Below, in pieces: positions 32,373 to 39,751 of a stretch of DNA of 41,709 nt. The stretch's first letter is position 1. Each line of letters begins with the position of its first letter. The DNA lies in NCBI GenBank assembly GCA_030649025.1, contig JAUSGO010000029.1:1-41709 (forward strand), written 5' to 3'. Source of the stretch: a bacterium (GTDB lineage: Bacteria > Patescibacteriota > Minisyncoccia > JAUYLV01). Under the pieces are notes generated by a model that saw nothing but the letters and a program-made list of their open reading frames with translations, searched no databases and was not told where the DNA came from. The translations under genes were made by a program, and so were the position numbers.

Positions 32373-33659
32373 ATGACTACTATTCTCGGGCAGGAAGAAG
32401 CCCAACGGATAAGCCGACTTGCCGAAGGATCAGAAGATCCGCAGCAGACTGTACGGCTAACCGAAATGCTGCTGCAATTTGCCGTTGATCGCGGCGCGTC
32501 CGATGTACACATTGAGCCGTATGAGCAAGACGTTGTCTGCCGTTTTCGCATTGACGGCTTGCTGTATGATGCCTGTGTATTTACCAGACCAACGCACGAG
32601 AAAGTGCTTGCGCGCATCAAGGTGCTTGCCAATCTTAAGATAGATGAACATCGCGTGCCGCAGGATGGGCGCTTTGTGGGAAAGTTCGGGGAGAAAATGG
32701 TAGATTTTCGAACTTCCGTTCTGCCGCTCATGTTCGGGGAAAAGATCGTGCTACGCGTACTCCCGCGCGAGGTAAAAATGCTCGCGCTTACGGAATTAGG
32801 ATTTGACGAACACGCCGCTACTACCATTCTGCAAAATATCCGGAAGCCCTACGGCATGATACTGGTATGCGGGCCGACGGGAGCGGGCAAAAGTACCACG
32901 CTCTATACGCTTTTGCAATCGCTCATTGCCGAACGCGGCGTGGGCGCCAACATCAATACTATCGAGGATCCCGTGGAATACGCCATCCCGCGCGTTAATC
33001 AAATACAGGCAGGAAGCGGCACGGGGCTTTCGTTCGCAGTGGGGCTGCGGGGCCTTCTGCGCCAGGATGCCGATGTCATTATGGTAGGGGAGATACGCGA
33101 CCGGGAGACCGCCGAAGCTGCCATTGAGGCGTCATTAACGGGCCGCATTCTACTCTCGTCACTGCATACGCGCGATGCCGTAGGCGCGCTCATCAGACTT
33201 TTGGAGATTGGTATTGAGCCTTATCTCATCGCATCCGCCGCAACGCTTATGATCGCGCAGCGTCTGGTACGGATGCCCTGCGCCCACTGCGTTGAGTCTT
33301 ACACACTTGATCCGGACGTCTACAAGGGTCTAGAGACGCGGTACGACCTTGGACGCATCATTGATGATATTGAAAAGCGTATGCCGCATCTCACGCCAAT
33401 TCCACGCCCGCCCATGCTTTTTCGCGCCAAAGGCTGTGACGCGTGCATGCATACCGGCTTTAAGGGCCGCACTGCGGTTTTCGAAGTGCTGGATGTGAGC
33501 GATGCGATGCGGGCTCTTTTACAGAAGCGCGCGTCCGCCCAGGCTTTACGCGAACAGGCTCTGCAGGAAGGCATGGTCACGATGTTTCAGGATGGATTTG
33601 CCAAGGCGCTTACCGGACGCACCGCGCTTGAAGAGATACTGAAGGCAACTCTTGAATAA
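32373..33659 (+). CDS. Type II/IV secretion (PilB/GspE-type) ATPase
   Basis: 428 residues. The N2 domain (about 25-135) is followed by the RecA-like ATPase: Walker A GPTGAGKST (167-175), Asp box NTIEDPVEY, Walker B DVIMVGEIRDRETAE, His box LLSSLHTRDA, and the zinc module CAHC (about 297) with CDAC (about 354). The N-terminal MshEN (T2SSE_N) domain is absent, so it is shorter than typical PilB. It would power pilus extension from the cytoplasmic side of the inner membrane. No other pilus gene is in the window. Confidence 0.9.
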   Translation: MTTILGQEEAQRISRLAEGSEDPQQTVRLTEMLLQFAVDRGASDVHIEPYEQDVVCRFRIDGLLYDACVFTRPTHEKVLARIKVLANLKIDEHRVPQDGRFVGKFGEKMVDFRTSVLPLMFGEKIVLRVLPREVKMLALTELGFDEHAATTILQNIRKPYGMILVCGPTGAGKSTTLYTLLQSLIAERGVGANINTIEDPVEYAIPRVNQIQAGSGTGLSFAVGLRGLLRQDADVIMVGEIRDRETAEAAIEASLTGRILLSSLHTRDAVGALIRLLEIGIEPYLIASAATLMIAQRLVRMPCAHCVESYTLDPDVYKGLETRYDLGRIIDDIEKRMPHLTPIPRPPMLFRAKGCDACMHTGFKGRTAVFEVLDVSDAMRALLQKRASAQALREQALQEGMVTMFQDGFAKALTGRTALEEILKATLE

Positions 33660-33707
33660 TGTCTCGCGGATAGTTCGTAAAACGCGATTGGCCCTACCTT
33701 TAGTAAC

Positions 33708-34130
33708 ATGAAGCAAGAAAAACCCATGCCGAAAACGGAAGATGGGTGGAAAGAAAAACTTACTCCGGAGCAGTATGCGGTGTTGCGTCAGAAAGGAACC
33801 GAGGCGCCGTTTTCCGGTGGATACGTTCATGAAAAAAGAAGCGGAACGTACAACTGCGCGGCATGCAACAATCCGCTTTTTTCCTCCGATGCCAAATTCG
33901 ATTCGGGGACCGGATGGCCGAGCTTTGACCAAGCTCTACCCGAAAGCGTGGAGCATGTGAGTGATGCAAGTCATGGAATGAACCGCACGGAAGTTGTCTG
34001 TAAAAAATGCCGGTCCCATCTTGGCCATGTGTTTGACGACCTGCCTCGCTTTGCGGGCAAGGCGGGCGGTCCTAGCACGGGGAAGCGATATTGCATGAAT
34101 TCCGTTTGCCTTGATCTTGAAGAGAAGTAG
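33708..34130 (+). CDS. msrB: Peptide methionine sulfoxide reductase MsrB
   Basis: 140 residues. Zinc ligands form two CxxC pairs (Cys50/Cys53 and Cys98/Cys101). SGTGWPSF and the catalytic RYCMNS (Cys129) are intact. It reduces the R epimer of methionine sulfoxide and complements MsrA upstream. Normal length; no signal peptide, so cytoplasmic. Confidence 0.95.
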   Translation: MKQEKPMPKTEDGWKEKLTPEQYAVLRQKGTEAPFSGGYVHEKRSGTYNCAACNNPLFSSDAKFDSGTGWPSFDQALPESVEHVSDASHGMNRTEVVCKKCRSHLGHVFDDLPRFAGKAGGPSTGKRYCMNSVCLDLEEK

Positions 34131-34137
34131 GCACGGT

Positions 34138-34165
34138 TTGAATTTTATCCGGCGCGAGGTATACT
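34138..34165 (+). promoter_or_regulatory. Sigma-70 promoter
   Basis: TTGAAT (34138-34143), 16-bp spacer, TATACT (34160-34165), just after msrB and upstream of the gene at 34188 (site AGAGGTG). Confidence 0.65.
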
Positions 34166-34187
34166 ATCAAGCACAAGAGGTGTCATC

Positions 34188-34565
34188 ATGAGTGTTCTTT
34201 TCAATAGGCCTGACAACGGGGAGGCAGATGATTTCAAGGGACCTGTGCTGATATGGATAGAGCCAAGACCAGACGTTCCCTGGCATCGGGCGTACCACAT
34301 AAACCGGATTATTTCGGAAGAGTCGCACTACTATGACATTTCGGAGATCGACAATACGACTCCGGAAATTATCAAGCGCATCTCGGATGTTGACGGGATT
34401 GCGAGAATCGGCATTGAGCTAACTTGCGTGCGAATTTCCCTTCGTCAAAATCTTGACTGGGAGAAAGCATGGCCTGCCATTGAGAAGCGCATCATAAGCA
34501 TGCTCATGCAGTTTGCGAGAGAAAAGGACAGCGAAGTCGAGTGTCTCGAGCGTCTTGTCCACTGA
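34188..34565 (+). CDS. Hypothetical protein, Nfu N-domain-like
   Basis: 125 residues. The second half (IIKRISDVDGIARIGIEL, then VRISLRQNLDWEKAWPAI) follows the pattern of the Nfu/NifU N-terminal domain (a helix, GV-type turn, strand, then DW and helix). There is no CxxC scaffold domain, so a role in Fe-S assembly is only a guess. Own promoter and terminator mark a single gene. Confidence 0.5.
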   Translation: MSVLFNRPDNGEADDFKGPVLIWIEPRPDVPWHRAYHINRIISEESHYYDISEIDNTTPEIIKRISDVDGIARIGIELTCVRISLRQNLDWEKAWPAIEKRIISMLMQFAREKDSEVECLERLVH

Positions 34566-34576
34566 TTTTTCCAGTG

Positions 34577-34604
34577 CCGCTCCGTGTACGGAGCGGTTTT
34601 ACTT
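34577..34604. terminator. Terminator between convergent genes
   Basis: CCGCTCCG (34577-34584) and CGGAGCGG (34589-34596) with loop TGTA, then TTTTACTTT. Confidence 0.8.
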
Positions 34605-34682
34605 TCAAGTGACAGAAAATCCATCACCAGATTCTTGCAGTAAGCAAAGGCCTTTGGCAAGGGCCGAGTTTTTGCTACCGGG

Positions 34683-36773
34683 TCAGCCCGATCCCGGATC
34701 GGAAACTTGCAAAAGGAGTGTCTCGGTAAGAACTAGTATTGTGCCATCCGGCGCTTCAATGCTATCGCGCATATCGATAAATAATTCATGGCGATACTGT
34801 TTTACGATCTTTCCGTCCGGAGAGGCAATGATAATGCGGCGGTTTTCTTCGTCGAGAATTGCAAGAAGCTTGCTTCCTTTAAGCCCCCGAAGGCGCACAG
34901 TGCCGCCAAAATTCTCGGAGATGCCAAGCGTCTTGTCGCTTGTGACTTTCCCCCCGACGACTTGCAGAAGCCGGTGGTCTTCGGAAAGAAGATAGAGGGC
35001 AGGTGAGAGCACCGCGGCTCCGCGCCACGCAAGCGCGTTATATTGTTTTCCAAGCGCAAGAGGCGTAAACACATCAGACTTTTTTTCGTTGAGCATTTTA
35101 CGCGCGATGGGACCATTTTGCGAGACGGCGAAGATTTCTTTTACGCCGCTTACCAAAAATACAGGCTCCGTAATGGTTTTTGGAATTCTGATATCCTGCT
35201 CCCGGTACGTTTTTGTTTGCGGCTCAAAAACCGCAAACATGTCCGGCGTCAATAGCGCAAGACGCTTTTGGCCCTCCGCCGTTACGGCGACTGCCAGCGT
35301 CTTTTTTTGGCTTATTATGCCGGTTATAAGGAACCGCAGATTTTGGTTTTCAGTGACGCGTAATAGCTGCACGAAACTTTTTTCGGCAATGATATAGTCG
35401 TTCATTTCTCCTTCCAGAAGGATTTCCGGTGAAAATTCAATGGCAAGCTTGGAAAAGTCGGCAAGGACAAAAACAGATATGGGCGTGATCCGGTCTATCT
35501 GCCGGATGGCATTTTCCAGAATGAGACGGACTTCCTCGGTCTCTTCGGGAATATTCTTCTGGAACAGCGATCCGTTCAGAGCCTGAAGCGAATCGGCGAG
35601 CATCGAGCGTTTTTGAATTTGCGATACTTCCTGTTTCTCCGTCCGTATCCGCGCCGTCAGATCGCTCATCCGATCACTTAACAGTACACGCGATGTCGTC
35701 TCCTCATGGGTGCGTACGATATGCGGAATCATTCCGGTAAGTAATAATATTGAGACTACCGGAAGAAGGACGTACCAACGAAGAAGGTATCGTGTTGCGC
35801 CCGACGCAAAGATCTTAAAAGGCGTGCGACGCATTTTTTCTCGGGGAATTTCTTCTGCAAAATCATACTTTTCTCTGCCGCCCGGCGCCATGCTTTCCAG
35901 CATCTGGTTGATCATTGAAGGGGAGGCTCTGGGACTTCGCGGGTTGGGAGAGGCAAGGTTCCTATGGTTCGGACGCGTCTCCGGGCGAGAAGTATGATGC
36001 AAAAATTCTCCACCGTCTCCCAGGGAAAGATCGGGTTGCTCGATTGCCGAGGTATTTGAAATGCGCGTGATGATGGCGGCTGCGGCACGGCCTTCGTTAT
36101 TGATATCCTGGGCAAGATGCAGTTTTGCATGTTGTGTGAGTTCTTCAAGCAGGGGGGGCGAGAGAAACACCGAATCTATCTTTTCAATGAGCGAAGTGTC
36201 GATAAAATGAGGCGTTACCGCCAAAAGCTGGTCTTGGGCCATAAGCCTTCCGCGCACAAGGTGCGTAAAGGGATATGCGGAAGTGGTTGCAAGCTCCGGA
36301 GCGTTTTTGTGGCTTATGGAGCTTATAAGTTCACCCCGCACCAAATACGAAAAAACCGAACCCGTTTCGCTCACGAGAACTGCGCCGTCCGCAATGACCA
36401 TAAGATGTATATGGCATCGGGCGGGACGCGATGTGAACGTAGACGTTTCGATGTGTTCCTGCAGGTAGGTATTGAGTTGTTGAAGCGTGCGGTGGAAGCG
36501 TTCTTCCGGCAAGCCGTGCGCAGTGCGGTAGTATGTCCGCCGTACTTCCAAAAAAAGAGAATTTAGGAGCGTTTGTTCCTGTAAGGAAGCGTCTTCAATG
36601 TGTCCGATCATGTACAGATTCCCCAAGGGGATTTCGTTCACATGAGTCGGCTCATAGGCAAATGTTACGGCAACATCCGGGCTTCTTCTTGGCAAATGCA
36701 CAAGCTCCCTCACCTCGGCTTTCAATGCCGGGAGCATTATGAGCGCTGAAGATTTTTTAGAGTCCTTTCTCAT
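34683..36773 (-). CDS. Large single-TM protein with PPM-phosphatase-like N-terminus and propeller-like C-terminus
   Basis: 696 residues. Residues 30-240 resemble a degenerate PPM/PP2C-like fold (VMVIADGAVLVSETGSV-type strands, LMAQDQLLAVTPHF), but the metal-binding Asp set is not evident. A low-complexity linker (250-310, Pro/Arg/Ser) precedes one TM helix (about 329-351) and a coiled segment. The C-terminal 280 residues read as repeated beta blades (LAVAVTAEGQKRLALLTPD, RRIIIASPDGKIVKQ), probably outside the cytoplasm. I recognise no named family; the layout looks lineage-specific. A link to cell-surface sensing is inference. Confidence 0.7.
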   Translation of the reverse strand: MRKDSKKSSALIMLPALKAEVRELVHLPRRSPDVAVTFAYEPTHVNEIPLGNLYMIGHIEDASLQEQTLLNSLFLEVRRTYYRTAHGLPEERFHRTLQQLNTYLQEHIETSTFTSRPARCHIHLMVIADGAVLVSETGSVFSYLVRGELISSISHKNAPELATTSAYPFTHLVRGRLMAQDQLLAVTPHFIDTSLIEKIDSVFLSPPLLEELTQHAKLHLAQDINNEGRAAAAIITRISNTSAIEQPDLSLGDGGEFLHHTSRPETRPNHRNLASPNPRSPRASPSMINQMLESMAPGGREKYDFAEEIPREKMRRTPFKIFASGATRYLLRWYVLLPVVSILLLTGMIPHIVRTHEETTSRVLLSDRMSDLTARIRTEKQEVSQIQKRSMLADSLQALNGSLFQKNIPEETEEVRLILENAIRQIDRITPISVFVLADFSKLAIEFSPEILLEGEMNDYIIAEKSFVQLLRVTENQNLRFLITGIISQKKTLAVAVTAEGQKRLALLTPDMFAVFEPQTKTYREQDIRIPKTITEPVFLVSGVKEIFAVSQNGPIARKMLNEKKSDVFTPLALGKQYNALAWRGAAVLSPALYLLSEDHRLLQVVGGKVTSDKTLGISENFGGTVRLRGLKGSKLLAILDEENRRIIIASPDGKIVKQYRHELFIDMRDSIEAPDGTILVLTETLLLQVSDPGSG

Positions 36774-37039
36774 GGAAGCCCACGAAGGCCTTTAGTCGGC
36801 AGAATACCTGACTTACAAGTAGCATCAATGCTTACCTTGCCCTGCGGATCATTGAGAAAGATAGGATTGTATGATGTGCTTTCTGTACAGTAACGCCGTA
36901 TTCTTGGACGGATGCCATGCACTTGGAACATGGTTCCCGCCCACGCGAAGCAAAAGTCCTTGCATCGCGCCCGCCCTTCATAATTACAGTATACTCCCTG
37001 CCGAGCCCCAGCACATCCTTGACGTTTTTGATTCATCAT
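36770..37039 (-). pseudogene. Possible frameshifted small gene with a deaminase-like PCxxC segment
   Basis: Two overlapping minus-strand frames each look partly protein-like. One (about 37014-36832) contains GREPCSKCMASVQEYGV, reminiscent of the PCxxC zinc motif of cytidine/dCMP deaminases. The other ends PQGKVSIDATCKSGILPTKG and its stop overlaps the ATG of the next gene (ATGA). No HAE half is visible. Either a decayed gene or chance; low confidence. Confidence 0.25.
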
Positions 37040-37061
37040 GATATTACGGAGACATTTCCCA

Positions 37062-37199
37062 AGATATCCATAGCTTATCCAAGGGATATCTCCTGACGCT
37101 TCATTACTTTTCTAAATAGAGGAAGCCAGAACTTAAAAAATCAAATAATATGCCAATCTCGGGAAACTTCTGTCAACGTAGGCGGCAGAGCATATTATT
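37062..37199. other. Two hairpins in the gap before the wHTH-nucleotidyltransferase gene
   Basis: AGATATCC (37062-37069) pairs with GGATATCT (37084-37091). AATAATATGC (37144-37153) pairs with GCATATTATT (37190-37199). Nothing else is seen in 37040-37324 apart from a TATACT at 37225. Confidence 0.45.
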
Positions 37200-37324
37200 G
37201 CCTATACCATTTTTTAAAGAGTGTTATACTGAAAAAGTCCTTAACATCTATCCCATACCCGACGGTAAGGCGCCGGCGCTATGCTTGGCGTTTCGCGCTT
37301 CAAATGTCTGGGCTGAATTTTTTT

Positions 37325-37954
37325 ATGCATTACGAAAAAGATATTTTAGGAGAACTTTTTGATTCCCCGGTGAAAGTAAAATCATTAAAGCTTTTTTTGC
37401 GCAACCCCAACGAGGCTTTTTCCATTAAGGACGGAGCCCGAAGGTTGCGGGTCGCATCAAGCGAACTTGCGCGTCAAATCAAGAAGTTTCTGGCCATTGA
37501 TCTTATACGAACCCGTACGATACGGACGACAAAAAAAATCAAGCGGCGCGTCCGCATCAAGAAAGAAACGATATATCATATCAACCCACACTTTGCGTTT
37601 TTCAATGAATTGCGCAGCCTCGTGCTTAAATCGTCGCCGACCGCATGGGATAAAAAGATCGATGCCATAAAGAAGCTTGGCAGAGTTAAACTCGCAGTCA
37701 TCGCGGGCCATTTGCTGAACGATGAAAAGGCGAGGCTCGACGTACTTGTCGTTGGCGATGCGTTGCATGCCAAATCCGTTGCATCATTTATGCGAGGTCT
37801 GGAGGCGGATGTCGGGAAGGAACTCCGTTACGCAGTGCTTCTTGCGCAGGAATTCATTTATCGGTACGGCATGTATGATAACTTCCTGCGCGATATTTTC
37901 GAGCGCCCGCATAAAAAACTCATCAATAAGATGAAAAATATCGTGGGTGACTAA
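37325..37954 (+). CDS. Winged-helix protein with nucleotidyltransferase-like C-terminal domain
   Basis: 209 residues from ATG at 37325 (in-frame start 37304 also possible). Residues 1-90 form a winged helix (SPVKVKSLKLFLRNPNEAFS, ASSELARQIKKFLAIDLI) with a basic wing (TTKKIKRRVRIKK). The C-terminal part (KLAVIAGHLLND, LDVLVVGDALH) resembles the minimal nucleotidyltransferase fold that often follows such regulators in CPR genomes, without a clear GS-DxD active site. It could be a DNA-binding regulator. Two bases separate its stop from tRNA-Val. Confidence 0.6.
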   Translation: MHYEKDILGELFDSPVKVKSLKLFLRNPNEAFSIKDGARRLRVASSELARQIKKFLAIDLIRTRTIRTTKKIKRRVRIKKETIYHINPHFAFFNELRSLVLKSSPTAWDKKIDAIKKLGRVKLAVIAGHLLNDEKARLDVLVVGDALHAKSVASFMRGLEADVGKELRYAVLLAQEFIYRYGMYDNFLRDIFERPHKKLINKMKNIVGD

Positions 37955-37955
37955 C

Positions 37956-38029
37956 GCGCGCGTAGCTCAGCTGGTTAGAGCGCTGCATTCACATTGCAGA
38001 GGTCCCCGGTTCAAGTCCAGGCGCGCGCA
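37956..38029 (+). tRNA. tRNA-Val (anticodon CAC)
   Basis: Acceptor GCGCGCG/CGCGCGC, D-arm GCTC-GAGC, anticodon arm CTGCA-TTCACAT-TGCAG (anticodon CAC), T-arm CCCGG-TTCAAGT-CCAGG with one C-A mismatch, discriminator A. CCA is not encoded. Confidence 0.85.
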
Positions 38030-38036
38030 CATTGCA

Positions 38037-38206
38037 GGGGGCGAAAAGCAAATGTCTTTGCTTTTCGCGGGGTGGAATACAGAAGTCTTTTATTCCACGG
38101 GCAAGTACGATGTTTCTGAAAAATGAGGACTTGCCTAGGAGGCTTCAATGTTTTTAATCGTATAAAAGCCGCCCAGGACTACAGGTTCGAATCCTGTACC
38201 GCCCAC
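38037..38206 (+). ncRNA. Three hairpins followed by a tRNA-like 3' end with CCA
   Basis: The 3' end has a perfect T-arm ACAGG-TTCGAAT-CCTGT and ACCGCCC-ACCA, but the matching 5' acceptor half GGGCGGT is missing. Before it lie hairpins GCGAAAAGCAAA/TTTGCTTTTCGC (12 bp), GTGGAATA/TATTCCAC (8 bp) and GGCAAGT/ACTTGCC (7 bp). The piece begins right after tRNA-Val with CACATTGCAG, a copy of that tRNA's anticodon-arm 3' side. Too short for a standard tmRNA. Ends at the terminator 38221-38246. Confidence 0.5.
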
Positions 38207-38220
38207 CAGAAACCGAAATA

Positions 38221-38246
38221 CGCTCCTTGCGGGCGTGTTTTAATTT
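38221..38246 (+). terminator. Terminator after the tRNA-like RNA
   Basis: ACGCTCC-type arm pairs with GGGCGT around TTGC, then GTTTTAATTT. Confidence 0.55.
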
Positions 38247-38269
38247 ATCGTCTATGATAAGCTTTGCCC

Positions 38270-38785
38270 ATGTCCCATCTCAACGTGGAAATAAAGGCAA
38301 GATGTTCCGATTCGGAAAGGATCAGACAGATACTCATTTCAAAGAATGCGGATTTTCATGGCAAGGACCATCAAATAGATATGTATTTCAATGTCCAGCG
38401 TGGACGGTTAAAACTACGTGAAGGGGACATAGAGAATTACCTCATTTACTATGAAAGAAAGGACAAGGAAGGCCCGAAAGAATCTCACGTAACGCTTTTT
38501 CCGACGACCCCAAGGACATCACTGAAAGAGATTTTGGAGAAAAGCCTTGGAGTACTTGTTGTGGTAGATAAAAAGAGGGAGATCTATTTTATAGAAAATG
38601 TGAAATTCCACATTGATGAAGTTGCAGAGCTTGGCGCTTTCGTAGAGATAGAAGCGATCGACAAGGATGGCTCTATCGAAAAAGAAAAACTACAGGAGCA
38701 ATGCCAGCTTTATATGCAGTTATTCGGTATTAGCGACACTGACCTCGTTTCTGTCTCCTACAGCGACCTTCTTTTGAAGAAGTGA
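38270..38785 (+). CDS. CYTH-domain protein (class IV adenylate cyclase/triphosphatase superfamily)
   Basis: 171 residues. HLNVEIKARC near the N-terminus is the ExExK-type signature (here E-I-K), and the tunnel strands follow: YFNVQRGRLKLREGD, YLIYYERKD, VVVDKKREIYFIENVKFHID and GAFVEIEA. These features define CYTH enzymes, which act on triphosphates (cAMP synthesis or ThTP/tripolyphosphate hydrolysis). Substrate is unknown. The ATG lies 11 bp after a TATGAT box, so the mRNA may be leaderless. Confidence 0.8.
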   Translation: MSHLNVEIKARCSDSERIRQILISKNADFHGKDHQIDMYFNVQRGRLKLREGDIENYLIYYERKDKEGPKESHVTLFPTTPRTSLKEILEKSLGVLVVVDKKREIYFIENVKFHIDEVAELGAFVEIEAIDKDGSIEKEKLQEQCQLYMQLFGISDTDLVSVSYSDLLLKK

Positions 38786-38812
38786 CGGGATTTTGTTCGT
38801 TTTTATTTGATC

Positions 38813-38910
38813 ATGACTAATTTAGTCATGATTAAAACTTAGTTTTTACAGGAAGAGACCTGAGAGGCCCAAGAGGCTCCTCTTCCTATTTTCCGGTAAA
38901 TCCGTATACT
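38813..38910 (+). promoter_or_regulatory. Two hairpins and a promoter upstream of the tRNA-Thr array
   Basis: A palindrome around 38813-38833 (CATGACTA/TAGTCATG) follows the CYTH gene. GGAAGAG...CTCTTCC forms a second hairpin ending about 38887. TATACT (38905-38910) with a weak -35 TTCCTA (38883-38888) would start transcription about 38917, just ahead of the first array unit. Confidence 0.45.
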
Positions 38911-38924
38911 GTATGAGGTAATGT

Positions 38925-39262
38925 ATGCCGTTGTAGTCTAGGCCTTTTCCGCCTTTCTATCGGAAATTGAAAAGGCCGTAATCCCGGCGTACTCACCGGG
39001 GCCTAGCTGATTCAGCTGAGCATGCATTAAAAAATTACATGCCGTTGTAGTCCAGGTTTTCTCCTCTTGTATACCAGATTTGGAGAAAACCGTGATCCCG
39101 AGCGTAGCGAGGGCCTCAGCGAAAGCTGAGCCTCCAAAATCAATATGCCGTTGTAGCAAGGCGCCGCTCGCTGTGTTCTATCAACTTAGTAACGGCGCCG
39201 AAGTGCCGCGTACTCGCGGCCTCAGCGAAAGCTGAGCCTCCAAAATCAATATGCCGTTGTAG
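38925..39262 (+). repeat. Tandem array of structured units that begin with the tRNA-Thr 5' end
   Basis: ATGCCGTTGTAG occurs at 38925, 39039, 39145, 39251 and 39428 (spacings 114, 106, 106, 177). The first three copies each carry three hairpins. Units 2 and 3 share a 46-bp identical tail-plus-head (39112-39157 and 39218-39263) including CTCAGC-GAAA-GCTGAG, while their 61-nt inner parts (39051-39111 and 39157-39217) are unrelated in sequence yet the same length and fold alike. Unit 1 has the same three-stem plan. Copies 4 and 5 run on into the tRNA-Thr 5' half. Confidence 0.8.
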
Positions 39263-39288
39263 CTCAGCTGGTAGAGCAACTCCATGGT
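39253..39288 (+). pseudogene. Orphan tRNA-Thr 5' half (copy 4 of the array)
   Basis: These 36 bases are identical to the 5' exon of the complete tRNA-Thr gene (39430-39465), acceptor strand to anticodon GGT. Instead of a 3' half comes about 135 nt with small hairpins (GATAAT/ATTATC; TGGA/TCCA; ATTTTC/GAAAAT) and then copy 5. No group I core was found in this piece. Confidence 0.7.
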
Positions 39289-39429
39289 AATGGCTCGGTG
39301 ACGTGAGAATGGATAATTACCTTTTAGTCATTATCTTTCCTCATTTACAGCACCGCTCTAAAACTGGAGATGACCTTCCAAATGGGTTAGAATAGCGAGT
39401 GGAAAAGAGATTTTCAAAATTGAAAATAT

Positions 39430-39710
39430 GCCGTTGTAGCTCAGCTGGTAGAGCAACTCCATGGTGAGACATTTTGTCTTCTTGCCCATCAGATCGGAAA
39501 CTTTCTGATGAATCCCGAATTACGGTTAAAGACCCACGCCGGGTTCAGACCGTGGCGTTTAAGAACGCCCGAACGACTGACAAGGGAGGCTTCTTCTCCG
39601 AAAGGAGAATGCTTAAGATACAGTCTAATCTCCTCGTATAGGGCAATATAGAGGTTAAGGAGGAGTGTGAATGAAGGAGTAGGTCGTCGGTTCAATTCCG
39701 ACCAACGGCT
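39430..39710 (+). tRNA. tRNA-Thr (anticodon GGT) interrupted by an intron after the anticodon
   Basis: 5' exon 39430-39465: acceptor GCCGTTG, D-arm GCTC-AGCTGGTA-GAGC, anticodon stem ACTCC, loop start ATGGT. 3' exon 39674-39710: AA, stem GGAGT, variable AGGTC, T-arm GTCGG-TTCAATT-CCGAC, acceptor CAACGGC, discriminator T. The joined loop is ATGGTAA. No CCA is encoded. The intron lies between positions 36 and 37. Confidence 0.8.
39466..39673 (+). other. Group I-like intron in tRNA-Thr
   Basis: 208 nt, ending in G. The 5' exon ends in U, as group I splicing needs. P7 is GACTG (39575-39579) with CAGTC (39621-39625), in the typical context ACAGTCTAA. Between them P8 is TTCTCC-GAAA-GGAGAA with a GNRA loop. 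P1 can form from ATGG with CCAT near 39485. No homing endonuclease is encoded. Confidence 0.6.
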
Positions 39711-39719
39711 CAAAGAAAA

Positions 39720-39750
39720 GATACTGCAGCAGTTTTGTTGCAGTATTTTT
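39720..39750 (+). terminator. Terminator of the tRNA-Thr transcript
   Basis: ATACTGCA and TGCAGTAT pair over 8 bp, then TTTTTT. It ends directly at the ATG of the tyrosine recombinase. Confidence 0.8.
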
Positions 39751-39751
39751 T

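Noticed and set aside
38037-38206. tmRNA
   Set aside because: The tRNA-like 3' end fits, but the 5' acceptor partner, tag ORF and usual length are missing.
38938-39159. 73-residue minus-strand frame across the array
   Set aside because: Runs through hairpins of the tRNA-derived units; no protein features.
38925-39439. CRISPR array
   Set aside because: Repeats are 12 bp cores with uneven spacing, spacers are themselves self-complementary, and no cas genes are present.
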